The translations under genes were made by a program, and so were the position numbers. Positions 33,995 to 42,413 of a stretch of 59,562 nucleotides of DNA are shown in pieces. The notes beneath the pieces were generated by a model. The model was not told the DNA's origin and did not search any database. It saw only the letters and a list, made by a program, of their open reading frames with translations. Positions within the stretch are counted from its first letter, which is position 1, and each line of letters starts with the position of its first letter. The DNA comes from Salimicrobium humidisoli (lineage in GTDB: Bacteria > Bacillota > Bacilli > Bacillales > Halobacillaceae): the NCBI RefSeq assembly GCF_002295105.1, contig NZ_NSGH01000017.1, positions 1-59,562 on the forward strand, given 5' to 3'.

Positions 33995-35242
33995 TCATTT
34001 TTTCTTTACACTTTTCATAATAAAGCCGTCTTTTGGCAAAGCGGGCATCTTATTCAGACTGTAACTTAAATCCTGTTTCGGAAGTTTGTACTCGAGATGC
34101 CGGGCCATGTACTGGAAACTGGCTTTCAGAATTTCAAGAGTCGACCATTCTCCGGGACAGCGGTGGTTCTTTTCGTAGTCGCCGCCTCCCTGAGGGATCA
34201 GATCGAAAAGCCCTCCGTTCCAATTTCGGAAGCGTTCCGGATTGAAAGTTTCCGGTTCTTCCCAGATGCGCGGGTCGTGATTATTACCGTAAACGTCTAT
34301 GAGCACGAGCTGCCCTTCGGAGAAGTTGTATCCCTGCCACGCGAACTCTTTCTTCGTACGTGCCGGCAGGTAAGGAACGAACGGATAGAAGCGCCGCACT
34401 TCCTGAGCGAAATAGTAGAGATAGTCTTCACTACCGGCAACCTTTTCTTTTTCTCCCGGAAATTCTTCCATAGCCAGGGCACCGAAAGTGATGAATTTAC
34501 TGACAGCCACCGTCGGACGGACGATGTTCAGCAATTCAATGGCGGCCATTCGTGCATCCAGGTGGTTGCCATTGAGATCACGGTGCATCGCCATTTCAAA
34601 AATTGCAGTGCCTTCCTGAGCTTCAAGCTTCCCTTCCCGGACGTCGAGTATAAGGTTTTCAAACCACTGCTCGGAACGCTGCCGTGCTTTTCTGCTTTGA
34701 AGATGTTTGGGGCCGATAGAGCCGAAGCCGTCGATCATGAGCGCAAAATCATCGGCTCTCTTTTTAACTTCTTTATCCTTAAGCGGGACACCCGCCCATT
34801 CGCAGGAAACCTTCATCAGAAGGGTGAGCATCTCTTTGTACAAAACGACTTTCCGTTTCTTTTCCCAGACTTCTGAAGCACGTTCCCAGTGCTCCACAGT
34901 AATTTGGAAAAGTCGATCAAGCGCTTCCGGGGTCATGAGAGAGAGGAACAGTCTCTTTCTGTGTTCGAAAGGGTTACCGTCCATCGTCTGGATTCCGTTT
35001 TCACCGAATAGAGTTTTCAGTATGAAAGCGGGCATAGCGCCGCCGCGTTTCATTTTATCGTTGTCATAAAAGAGCTCTGCTCCTTTTTCGCCACCAAGGA
35101 GTGCAGCTCTTTCGCCGAGCAGTTTCGTTTCATATACGTCCAGGTGCTGTTTCTGCAGACGTTTCCGGGCGAAGTTGTACCCGTCTTTCAAAATTCCGAG
35201 AGAGCGGTCCGGACCTTTGTCCTTTGCAGGGAAATAAGACAT
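33995..35242 (-). CDS. CYP152 fatty-acid peroxygenase (P450)
   Basis: 415 residues. Heme loop IPQGGGDYEKNHRCPGEW places the axial Cys at 362. The family marks of CYP152 are in register with B. subtilis P450-BS-beta: Arg242 in NIVRPTVAVSKF binds the fatty-acid carboxylate, and residue 85 is Gln (GIQTMDG). OleT decarboxylases have His at 85; Gln is found in the alpha/beta-hydroxylating members, so hydroxylation with hydrogen peroxide is predicted rather than terminal alkene formation. No redox partner is needed or present nearby. Soluble. Divergent from the CHY zinc-finger gene. Confidence 0.92.
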   Translation of the reverse strand: MSYFPAKDKGPDRSLGILKDGYNFARKRLQKQHLDVYETKLLGERAALLGGEKGAELFYDNDKMKRGGAMPAFILKTLFGENGIQTMDGNPFEHRKRLFLSLMTPEALDRLFQITVEHWERASEVWEKKRKVVLYKEMLTLLMKVSCEWAGVPLKDKEVKKRADDFALMIDGFGSIGPKHLQSRKARQRSEQWFENLILDVREGKLEAQEGTAIFEMAMHRDLNGNHLDARMAAIELLNIVRPTVAVSKFITFGALAMEEFPGEKEKVAGSEDYLYYFAQEVRRFYPFVPYLPARTKKEFAWQGYNFSEGQLVLIDVYGNNHDPRIWEEPETFNPERFRNWNGGLFDLIPQGGGDYEKNHRCPGEWSTLEILKASFQYMARHLEYKLPKQDLSYSLNKMPALPKDGFIMKSVKKK

Positions 35243-35335
35243 TATTCATTACTCCTTCCTATGTACAGTATAATTTAATATTATCTGTAAGCTGCGATTG
35301 TTACAATAGAAAGAAATCGAAGGGGGTCTGGACTT

Positions 35336-35644
35336 ATGGATATACACGGAATCCGACTGGATGATAAAACGAGGTGTCACCATTATCACAATTACGAAGA
35401 TGTCGTTGCAATAAAATTTTACTGCTGCGGGGAATATTATGCCTGTATCAAATGTCACGAAGAAATGGCGGAACACGAGGTGGAGGTCTGGCCTTCCGGA
35501 CGACAGGGGGAGCCGGGTATTTACTGTGGGAACTGCCGCCGGGAGATGGCTGTAGCGGTTTATAAAAAACAGACGGAATGTCCGTATTGCTCTCATCCTT
35601 TCAATCCCGGCTGCCGGTTACATTTTCCTCATTATTTTGAATAA
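35336..35644 (+). CDS. CHY zinc-finger protein
   Basis: 102 residues rich in Cys and His: RCHHYHNYEDVVAIKF, YCCGEYYACIKCHEEM, IYCGNCRREM and ECPYCSHPFNPGC. This is the CHY zinc-finger fold, with three structural zinc sites, found in bacterial proteins of unknown role and in yeast Hot13, which handles zinc and redox in mitochondria. Length normal for the bacterial type. GAAGGGGG lies before the ATG. Monocistronic, transcribed away from the P450 gene. Confidence 0.88.
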   Translation: MDIHGIRLDDKTRCHHYHNYEDVVAIKFYCCGEYYACIKCHEEMAEHEVEVWPSGRQGEPGIYCGNCRREMAVAVYKKQTECPYCSHPFNPGCRLHFPHYFE

Positions 35645-35664
35645 TTCCCGGCGGTAAAAATTTC

Positions 35665-35693
35665 TTGACGTCAAGGTGGTCACCGACGATAAT
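35665..35693 (+). promoter_or_regulatory. Promoter of the CPA2 antiporter gene
   Basis: TTGACG (35665-35670), 17-base spacer, GATAAT (35688-35693). The -35 overlaps the palindrome CTTGACGTCAAG, a possible operator. Confidence 0.6.
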
Positions 35694-35735
35694 AGGAGGG
35701 CTTTCTGCGTAATATGAAGAAAGGGGCGTTTTTTT

Positions 35736-37574
35736 ATGGAAGACCACATTTCTGTTACTTCACTGATCATCGTGCTTGTAGCTGCTTTTTTAACCCCGAT
35801 TTTACTTAAAAGATTCCACCTCCACTTTCTGCCGGTCGTAGTGGCGGAAATTATTGTGGGACTCATTATCGGACAGAGCGGCTTCAATCTGATAGAACCG
35901 AACGAATGGCTGGATATACTATCCACGCTCGGATTTATATTCCTGATGTTTCTGAGCGGTCTGGAAATAGATTTTTCCATTTTCAAATCGGGAAAAAGGA
36001 AGAAACTGATGAACGGTAAGCCGGAACCCCATCGTTTCGGTGTAGCTGTCATTATATTCATATTTATTCTGGTTTTATCTTACCTTATTTCTCTTGCTCT
36101 TTCTCTGGCAGGTCTTGTAGGAAATGCTTTCTTTATGACGCTCGTCATTTCCACAATATCTCTGGGCATTGTAGTACCCACGCTGAAAGAATCGGAACTC
36201 ATGAGATCCACAATCGGTCAGATTATACTGCTTGTAGCTGTAATTGCCGATCTTGTCACGATGATTCTTTTGGCGGTTTTCGTCTCCTTCTATGAAAAGG
36301 GTGGAAACATGTGGCTGCTGCTCCTGCTTTTTGTGGCAGGCATCGGCCTTTATTTCCTGGGCAAATTCTTCAAGAATCAGACATTTTTCGAGACCCTTTC
36401 GACGGGTACGGTTCAAATCGGAATGAGAGCCGTCTTTACTCTGATAATGATCCTTGTCGGACTTTCCGAGTCTCTTGGAGCAGAGAATATTCTGGGCGCT
36501 TTTCTGGCCGGAGTCCTTGTTTCCCTGCTTTCGCCTAATAAGGAAATGGTCCAGCAGCTTGATTCTTTCGGATACGGTTTTCTTATTCCTATTTTCTTCG
36601 TAATGATCGGAGTGGAACTGGACGTCTGGGGTCTTTTCAGCAACCCTTCCGTCGTACTGCTCATTCCGCTTCTGTTCCTCGGTCTCCTGCTGTCCAAGCT
36701 CATCCCGGTGGTTGTGCTGAAGAAATGGTACGACTGGCGGACGGTGGCAGGTTCCGGGTTCCTGCTTACTTCCACCCTGTCGCTCGTAATAGCAGCTGCG
36801 AAGATAGGAGAAAGGATAGGAGTGATTGACGGGGAGATGGCTTCTTCCTTAATCCTGCTTGCCATTATAGCCTGTATTTTCACTCCTGTGCTTTTTAAGC
36901 AATTCTTTCCGATTGCCGAAAATGCAGAAGAGAAGAAGCGCCTGAAAATCATCGGTGCCAATCAGATCACCATGCCTTTAACGAAAGAATTTGCAGAAGA
37001 GGGGTATGAAGTCTACCTTTATCACGCCCGTCCCAATCACAGCGGGGAACTTCCGGGATCGCCTGATTTTACTGTGGAAAAACTGGAAAGTTATGCGATA
37101 GAGGAACTTCAGAGCCACGGCGTATTTGATTCGGAAGTACTCGTAATCTCCACAAATGACGATGAACTGAATACGAATATTGCGCTCGAGGCTGCGGATT
37201 CGGAAATCGAGAATATCATCACTAAAGTGGAAGCTCCGACCAATCAGGCTATGCTGAAAGAGAAAGGGATCAACGTGTTTTCTACTATCTTTTCTTCCCG
37301 GGCAATGATGAAAGCGATGATCGCCTCTCCGTACATCGCTGATATTTTCGCCACAAGAGAAGAAGGACTGATGGAAGTACCGCTTACAAACCAGGAGTTT
37401 CATGGTATGAAGCTTCGGGACTTCCCGTTCTTCGGTGATACGATCATCGTAAGAATCTACCGGGGTAACGAATCGATTATTCCTCATGGGGACACTGAAT
37501 TGCAGCTCGAAGACCGGCTGATTGTGACAGGAAACCATGAAAATATAAGTGAGCTTGAGTACCTTCTCGAGTGA
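35736..37574 (+). CDS. CPA2 monovalent cation:proton antiporter with TrkA-type domain
   Basis: 612 residues. Residues 1 to about 390 form 12-13 spans with FLMFLSGLEIDFSIF, AENILGAFLAGVL and FFVMIGVELDV, the conserved acidic positions of CPA2 antiporters. A Rossmann-like regulatory part follows (KIIGANQITMPLTKEFAEEG, then EVLVISTNDDELN) and a TrkA-C-like end (GMKLRDFPFFGDTIIVRI, LEDRLIVTG). Such proteins exchange K+ or Na+ for protons and are gated by nucleotides. It should serve pH and salt balance. Ends at a terminator; monocistronic. Confidence 0.92.
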   Translation: MEDHISVTSLIIVLVAAFLTPILLKRFHLHFLPVVVAEIIVGLIIGQSGFNLIEPNEWLDILSTLGFIFLMFLSGLEIDFSIFKSGKRKKLMNGKPEPHRFGVAVIIFIFILVLSYLISLALSLAGLVGNAFFMTLVISTISLGIVVPTLKESELMRSTIGQIILLVAVIADLVTMILLAVFVSFYEKGGNMWLLLLLFVAGIGLYFLGKFFKNQTFFETLSTGTVQIGMRAVFTLIMILVGLSESLGAENILGAFLAGVLVSLLSPNKEMVQQLDSFGYGFLIPIFFVMIGVELDVWGLFSNPSVVLLIPLLFLGLLLSKLIPVVVLKKWYDWRTVAGSGFLLTSTLSLVIAAAKIGERIGVIDGEMASSLILLAIIACIFTPVLFKQFFPIAENAEEKKRLKIIGANQITMPLTKEFAEEGYEVYLYHARPNHSGELPGSPDFTVEKLESYAIEELQSHGVFDSEVLVISTNDDELNTNIALEAADSEIENIITKVEAPTNQAMLKEKGINVFSTIFSSRAMMKAMIASPYIADIFATREEGLMEVPLTNQEFHGMKLRDFPFFGDTIIVRIYRGNESIIPHGDTELQLEDRLIVTGNHENISELEYLLE

Positions 37575-37602
37575 CATCGGTCTTAAAGCAGAATGGTTCA
37601 TG

Positions 37603-37636
37603 AAGGGATCCGGACGTTAATGTCCGGATCCTTTTG
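37603..37636 (+). terminator. Terminator of the antiporter gene
   Basis: GGATCCGGAC (37606-37615) / GTCCGGATCC (37622-37631) followed by TTTT. Confidence 0.8.
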
Positions 37637-37736
37637 TATATACGAAAAAAGGAGGGGAATATGCGAAAAGTAAGTGGTATTTCTTCAGGAGTAGTGACAT
37701 AATAAAAACAAATATAAAAAAGGGGCACAATACTGT

Positions 37737-38909
37737 ATGGCGAAGCTGCTGATTACGTTGACCATGATTATGATGCTTTTTTTTGGTTCAGCTCTGTTCT
37801 TCGTAGTATATGAGTCCACTTCCGGGGATATTAAGGCCGGAGATCTGGAAGAGAATGCAGCAGCTGCGGGGAAAGATAAAAAGAAGAATGATGGGAATGA
37901 GACAGATGGTAACAGTGCAGATGAAACGAAAGAAAAAGCGGGTGGAGAATCTATGGAAGACGGTTCCTTCAATAAGGAAGTGGATCTTACTTTTACCGGA
38001 GACGTGCTTTTTGAAAAGTCTACGAAACAAACGGTCGCGGACGAGGGGTATGCTTACCCTTTCCACTACGTAAAGGAGGAGTTTCGGAGTGACGATATTA
38101 CTTTCGTCAACCTGGAAACCCCTATTACGACGAGAGGCGTGCGGGAAGATAAGATATACAATTTCCGTTCGGAGGACAAAGCGCTTGACGGTCTGAAGAA
38201 GGCGGGAGTCGACGCTGTATCGCTGGCTAATAACCACACTCTGGATTACGGTATCGCCGGGCTTGAAGACACCTTGCACGCATTGGAAAAACGAGAGATC
38301 CCTTTTATCGGTGCGGGCCGTAACAAAGAAGAGGCCTATCGTGGGTGGAAAACAGAGAAGAAGGGGAGGAGCATCCACTTCCTGGCTTTCTCCGCAGTTT
38401 TACCTAAAGTGAGCTGGTATGCAGAAGAGGACCGCCCGGGTATTGCCAGCGGTTATCAGGTGGAAAGAATGGAAAGAATAATTGAAGAAGCAGAAGCTTC
38501 GAGTGACCACGTCATTGTGCAGATGCATTGGGGAGATGAACGTCAGACCCAATTCCAGGCCGGAGAACAGCAGGTGGCCCACCGTCTTATAGATGCGGGA
38601 GCGGATGTGATCGTCGGACATCACCCTCACGTTCTGCAGGGGTTCGAATATTATAAAGATGGTTTTATCGCTTATTCTTTAGGAAACTTTCTTTTCCCGG
38701 ACTACGTGGAAGGGGAAACGGCTTATACCGGGTATTTGAAAGTCCGGCTGAAAGACGATGAGGTCCGCCCTTCTTTCATACCGATGCAGATCCGGAATGA
38801 CCGGATCATGCCCGCGCCCGACGAGAAGGAAGCTCTTCAGCGCATGGAAGAACGTTCCGCCAACATCACTTTTGAGCAGAATAAAATAGTGGAAACGGGC
38901 CAACCCTGA
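37737..38909 (+). CDS. Membrane-anchored CapA-family protein
   Basis: 390 residues. A single N-terminal membrane anchor (LLITLTMIMMLFFGSALFFV), an acidic low-complexity linker (about 28-75), then the CapA metallophosphatase-like domain: LTFTGDVLFE, FVNLETPITT, VSLANNHTLDYG, VIVQMHWGDE and VIVGHHPHVLQG. CapA (PgsA) is a part of poly-gamma-glutamate synthesis and export, but no capB, capC or capE gene is nearby, so this is a stand-alone member of unknown job at the outer face of the membrane. Start ATG 37737; the ribosome site AAAAAGGGG is ten or so bases upstream. Confidence 0.88.
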   Translation: MAKLLITLTMIMMLFFGSALFFVVYESTSGDIKAGDLEENAAAAGKDKKKNDGNETDGNSADETKEKAGGESMEDGSFNKEVDLTFTGDVLFEKSTKQTVADEGYAYPFHYVKEEFRSDDITFVNLETPITTRGVREDKIYNFRSEDKALDGLKKAGVDAVSLANNHTLDYGIAGLEDTLHALEKREIPFIGAGRNKEEAYRGWKTEKKGRSIHFLAFSAVLPKVSWYAEEDRPGIASGYQVERMERIIEEAEASSDHVIVQMHWGDERQTQFQAGEQQVAHRLIDAGADVIVGHHPHVLQGFEYYKDGFIAYSLGNFLFPDYVEGETAYTGYLKVRLKDDEVRPSFIPMQIRNDRIMPAPDEKEALQRMEERSANITFEQNKIVETGQP

Positions 38910-38969
38910 CGTTGCTATGTTATAATTATGGAAAGAGATATACATTTATCCATTAAGGAGTGGATTTCC

Positions 38970-39200
38970 ATGTACCGTACAATTGAAGAGACGGCCCGGT
39001 ATCTGGAGCTTCCGGAAGATTATGTATATTCATGCATCGTATCTGGAAAGATAAGAGCAGTTCATGACGGGGAACAGTTCCTGGTGAATGCGGATCAGTT
39101 CAATCTGTACTGGGAGCAGCTGGAGCAATATCAGCAGCAGATTCAGCAGTTTCTGAGCGAACCTGTTCCTGCAGATCCTGTCATAAATGACGAAGATTGA
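38970..39200 (+). CDS. Small excisionase-type HTH protein
   Basis: 76 residues. YRTIEETARYLELPEDYVYS followed by CIVSGKIRAVHDGEQFLVN is the MerR-like winged helix of excisionase/HTH_17 proteins, which recognise DNA through a helix-turn-helix and wing. A Gln-rich helix (EQLEQYQQQIQQFL) follows, likely for dimer contacts. AAGGAG supports ATG 38970. TATAAT at about 38918-38923 is a likely -10. No integrase or phage gene is near, so a cellular regulator is more likely than a real excisionase. Confidence 0.75.
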   Translation: MYRTIEETARYLELPEDYVYSCIVSGKIRAVHDGEQFLVNADQFNLYWEQLEQYQQQIQQFLSEPVPADPVINDED

Positions 39201-39202
39201 TT

Positions 39203-39234
39203 GCACAAGCCTCCGTGGCTTGTGCTTTTTTTTA
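39203..39234 (+). terminator. Terminator of the HTH gene
   Basis: GCACAAGCC / GGCTTGTGC with TCCGT loop, followed by eight Ts. Confidence 0.88.
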
Positions 39235-39283
39235 GATAATTGTATCCTTGGAGGGACGCCACCCATTCAAAGGAGGATTCAGT

Positions 39284-39661
39284 ATGACGAAAGTAATCGA
39301 AACAGACAAGGCTCCTAAAGCGGTAGGTCCTTATTCGCAGGCAGTGGACGCCGGAGATCTTATATTCATTTCCGGGCAGATCGGTCTAGATCCGGAAACG
39401 CAGCAGTTCGTGGCTGATAGTGTGGAAGAACAGACGAAACAGGTAATGAGAAACATAGGTGCCATTCTGGAAGAAGCCGGGAAGGAATATACGGACATCG
39501 TGAAAATGGGGATCTTCCTGGATTCCATGGATGATTTCCAGACAGTCAACGAAATTTATGCCGGATTTCTGAGCGAACCTTACCCTGCACGGGCTGCAAT
39601 CGAAGCAGCTAAGTTACCAAAAGGGGCAAAAGTGGAGATGGAAGCGATTGTGAAGAAATAA
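39284..39661 (+). CDS. ridA: RidA family enamine/imine deaminase
   Basis: 125 residues. KAVGPYSQAVDAGDLIFISG, QTKQVMRNIGAILEEAG, VKMGIFLDSMDDFQTVNEIY and the C-terminal YPARAAIEAAKLPKGAKVEM are the full RidA/YjgF/YabJ pattern, including the Arg of PARAA that binds the substrate carboxylate. RidA clears reactive 2-aminoacrylate formed by PLP enzymes; B. subtilis YabJ also influences purine regulation. AAAGGAGG sits before ATG 39284. Unlike in B. subtilis it is not next to purR or spoVG. Confidence 0.94.
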   Translation: MTKVIETDKAPKAVGPYSQAVDAGDLIFISGQIGLDPETQQFVADSVEEQTKQVMRNIGAILEEAGKEYTDIVKMGIFLDSMDDFQTVNEIYAGFLSEPYPARAAIEAAKLPKGAKVEMEAIVKK

Positions 39662-39677
39662 GGGCCAATCTATACGT

Positions 39678-39722
39678 AAAAGAAGTGAATCAGCTGATAA
39701 CAGCCGATTCACTTCTTTTTTA
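39678..39722. terminator. Bidirectional terminator
   Basis: AAGAAGTGAATC / GATTCACTTCTT between ridA and the convergent oxidoreductase gene; T-run and A-run present. Confidence 0.82.
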
Positions 39723-39733
39723 ATGATGTGATA

Positions 39734-40795
39734 TTAGTGACGTTTGTGAAGCCAGAGCACTCCGGACTTCGCAATACGAGGAATCTTTCCAGTGAGCGGC
39801 TGGTTCATCATGTTACCGAAACCATCGCTTTTACCTAGGGAACCGAGCGTACCTTTCAATTTGATCGAGCTCGGTTTTTTAGGTTGCTGGCCGCGCCATA
39901 CATATTTAAGAACTTCGGCGATCCGCTCTCCCTGCTCGCCGGCGAGTTGTCCGCTCGGAGAAAGCTCCGATGAAACGCAGTCACCTACTACATAAATGTT
40001 CGTCTTCTCGGGGATCTGATAGAAGTCGTTCGTGATCAGTTTCTCCTCCCGGTCTTTTTTGAAAGGGAGTTCCCGGGCAAGGTGATGTGGAAGGACGCCG
40101 GCTGTCCACACTGTAACGTCATTCATATAACAGATACCGTTATTACAGACACCGTCTTTTTCTACGTATTCGACTTTGGCTTCATGAATGACATTCACTT
40201 CATTTTCTCTGAACCAGTCTGCTACGTGTTTCTGGATCTTTTCATCGAACGCTTTAAGGACCGTGTTCCCGCGGTCAAGCAGGCGGATGTTCAAATCGGG
40301 GCGGCTCTCTCTCGTCTCTGCGGCCACTTCGATTCCGCTGAGACCCGCTCCTACAATAGTCACGTTACCGTAAGCTTTCAGATCATTGATTTTGTATCCG
40401 GCGTGACGGGCGCTTGACATCGTCTGCACACTTTCAGTGAATACTTCGGCTCCTTCGATCCCGTGGTAGTTGTCCTCACATCCAAGAGCTATTACCAGCT
40501 GGTCGAAAGCGAGCGGCTCCTCCCGTCCGGCAAGAAAGACCCGATCCTCTTCCGCGTCTATCCTGGTGACTTCGTCAAAAATGTAGGAGATCTTTTCATG
40601 GACAGGAAAATCAACACGAACACTTCTGTCGGACGTTGTACCGGCAGCTATAGCGTAATATTCCGTTTTCATGGCGTGGTAAGGGTTCCGGTTTATCATC
40701 GTGATATGCACGTCGTCCGGAATGCCGTTTTCCAAAGCATCATAAAGAACTTTGAACCCTCCATACCCTCCGCCCAGTATTAATAGTTCAGTCAT
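39734..40795 (-). CDS. FAD-dependent NADH dehydrogenase-like protein (YutJ-like)
   Basis: 353 residues with two dinucleotide folds: FAD site LLILGGGYGGFKVLYDAL at the N-terminus and NAD site VTIVGAGLSGIEVAAE (about 145), then VTVWTAGVLPH and IYVVGDCVSSELSPSG for the second FAD contact. This is the type II NADH dehydrogenase group and resembles B. subtilis YutJ. It is shorter than true NDH-2 (about 390-400) and lacks a clear C-terminal amphipathic membrane helix, so quinone reduction at the membrane is uncertain. Monocistronic. Confidence 0.88.
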   Translation of the reverse strand: MTELLILGGGYGGFKVLYDALENGIPDDVHITMINRNPYHAMKTEYYAIAAGTTSDRSVRVDFPVHEKISYIFDEVTRIDAEEDRVFLAGREEPLAFDQLVIALGCEDNYHGIEGAEVFTESVQTMSSARHAGYKINDLKAYGNVTIVGAGLSGIEVAAETRESRPDLNIRLLDRGNTVLKAFDEKIQKHVADWFRENEVNVIHEAKVEYVEKDGVCNNGICYMNDVTVWTAGVLPHHLARELPFKKDREEKLITNDFYQIPEKTNIYVVGDCVSSELSPSGQLAGEQGERIAEVLKYVWRGQQPKKPSSIKLKGTLGSLGKSDGFGNMMNQPLTGKIPRIAKSGVLWLHKRH

Positions 40796-40948
40796 TGTAT
40801 GTTCACCTCTGCTGCAATTTTACGTAACGAATTTCCAATCTCTTCTTAAAGAGTATCAAAAAAAATCAGGAAAGACTAGATAAAATTTCTCAGAGTGGTT
40901 TTCTAATGGAAAAGTAGGGAAGAAGTATGAAAGAAGGAGGAGATGAAC

Positions 40949-42325
40949 TTGGATAAACAGAGTACAATCATAGAGAATTCACTGAAAGCGATTATGGATG
41001 ATAAAGAATTTCTTCCCGATTTGAAAGCGCAGACGAGGGAACAGGCTTACCAGTCACTCGTTTCTATTTTAACAACGCCGAACCATATACATAAGTCGTT
41101 CCTGAGGGTGACGATGGAGAATGGGACTGTAGAGAGGATACCTGCATTCCGTGTCCAGCACAACGATGTGCTCGGACCTTATAAAGGAGGTATCCGCTTC
41201 CACACGAGTGTTACGGAAGATGAGGTCTCCGATTTTTCGAAACTGATGACCCTGAAGAACGCCCTGCATGAGGTGCCTTTCGGAGGAGGCAAAGGCGGGA
41301 TGGAAATCAACCCGCGCGAGTATACAGAGAAAGAGTTGAACCTAATTTGCAAGAAATATGTGCAGTATTTCGACCCCATCCTGGGTCCTGACAAGGATAT
41401 CCCCGCTCCCGACATGGGGTCCGGCGAACGTGAAATGGACTGGATGATGGCCGAATATAAGACAATCCACCCGGGAGAACCGTACCGCAACAGTTTCACA
41501 GGTAAAAGTATAGCGAACGGCGGCTCACGCGGCCGGAGAGAAGCGACAGGAAAAGGCGTGTACTTTTCTTTCCGCTATCTTATGTATAACTACGCGAGAG
41601 AGAACGAAAAGTGGCTGACCCAGAACGAAAACGTATTTGCCGATACGGCAGTAAAATATGCGAAGAAAAAGATGACCATGGCCATCCAAGGGTTCGGTAA
41701 TCTCGGATCTGTCGCAGCCCTCGAAGCTTATAAGTGTACGTACCTCCAGAACAAAATAGTTGCAGTAAGTGATCATAACGTCATGCTTTATAACGAAGAA
41801 GGTCTCGACATCCCATCTCTTGTGGAGTTTGCGAATGAACACGGCGGCGAACTTCCTACCGAAGACAGCCAGCTTCAGGAGTATGACATTAAAGCGAATA
41901 TCCACGACAGGGATGAGCTCCTGGAACTTGATGTCGACGTGTTGCTGCTGGCAGCTCTTGAAAATCAGCTGCATAAAGGTAATATGGAAAATATCAAGGC
42001 AGAAATCATTATCGAAGGAGCGAACAAACCGATCGCGGAAGAAGCCGATAAGTATCTGAGTGACAAAGGTGTATTAATCATTCCGGATATTCTGGCTAAC
42101 GCCGGCGGTGTCATTGTTTCGTACTTCGAATGGATGCAGGGAAGAGAGACCCAGTTCATGTCGGAGGAAAAAGTATATGAACGTCTCTATGATAAAATGA
42201 AACACACGATGGACACGATTCTGCCACAGTTCTTCGGAGACCCTTTCCCGCTTCGTCAAAACTGCTACATTCACGCGGTAACGAAATTATCGACGATCAT
42301 GTTTAAACAGGGAAAACTATATTAA
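40949..42325 (+). CDS. Glutamate dehydrogenase, divergent 460-residue type
   Basis: GPYKGGIRFHTSVTEDEV, the catalytic-Lys block PFGGGKGGMEI, DIPAPDMGSG, the NAD fold AIQGFGNLGSVAALEA, and the C-terminal PDILANAGGVIVSYFEWMQG identify a Glu/Leu/Phe/Val dehydrogenase, most like hexameric GDH (glutamate to 2-oxoglutarate and ammonia). It is about 35 residues longer than B. subtilis RocG/GudB, mainly through an insert (ENEKWLTQNENVFADTAVKY) before the NAD fold. The ribosome site AAGGAGG is eight bases from TTG 40949 but only two from ATG 40943; the former is used. It completes the proline/oxoproline-to-TCA route. Confidence 0.88.
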   Translation: MDKQSTIIENSLKAIMDDKEFLPDLKAQTREQAYQSLVSILTTPNHIHKSFLRVTMENGTVERIPAFRVQHNDVLGPYKGGIRFHTSVTEDEVSDFSKLMTLKNALHEVPFGGGKGGMEINPREYTEKELNLICKKYVQYFDPILGPDKDIPAPDMGSGEREMDWMMAEYKTIHPGEPYRNSFTGKSIANGGSRGRREATGKGVYFSFRYLMYNYARENEKWLTQNENVFADTAVKYAKKKMTMAIQGFGNLGSVAALEAYKCTYLQNKIVAVSDHNVMLYNEEGLDIPSLVEFANEHGGELPTEDSQLQEYDIKANIHDRDELLELDVDVLLLAALENQLHKGNMENIKAEIIIEGANKPIAEEADKYLSDKGVLIIPDILANAGGVIVSYFEWMQGRETQFMSEEKVYERLYDKMKHTMDTILPQFFGDPFPLRQNCYIHAVTKLSTIMFKQGKLY

Positions 42326-42330
42326 TTACC

Positions 42331-42358
42331 GGTCCGGGACTTTCGAGTTCCGGATCTT
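42331..42358 (+). terminator. Weak terminator behind GDH
   Basis: TCCGGGACT / AGTTCCGGA, TTCG tetraloop, short TCTTTG tail. Confidence 0.55.
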
Positions 42359-42413
42359 TGATATTTTCCAGCCTTTTCCTTAGAATAGTGGGAAAAGATG
42401 GGAAGGTGCACAT

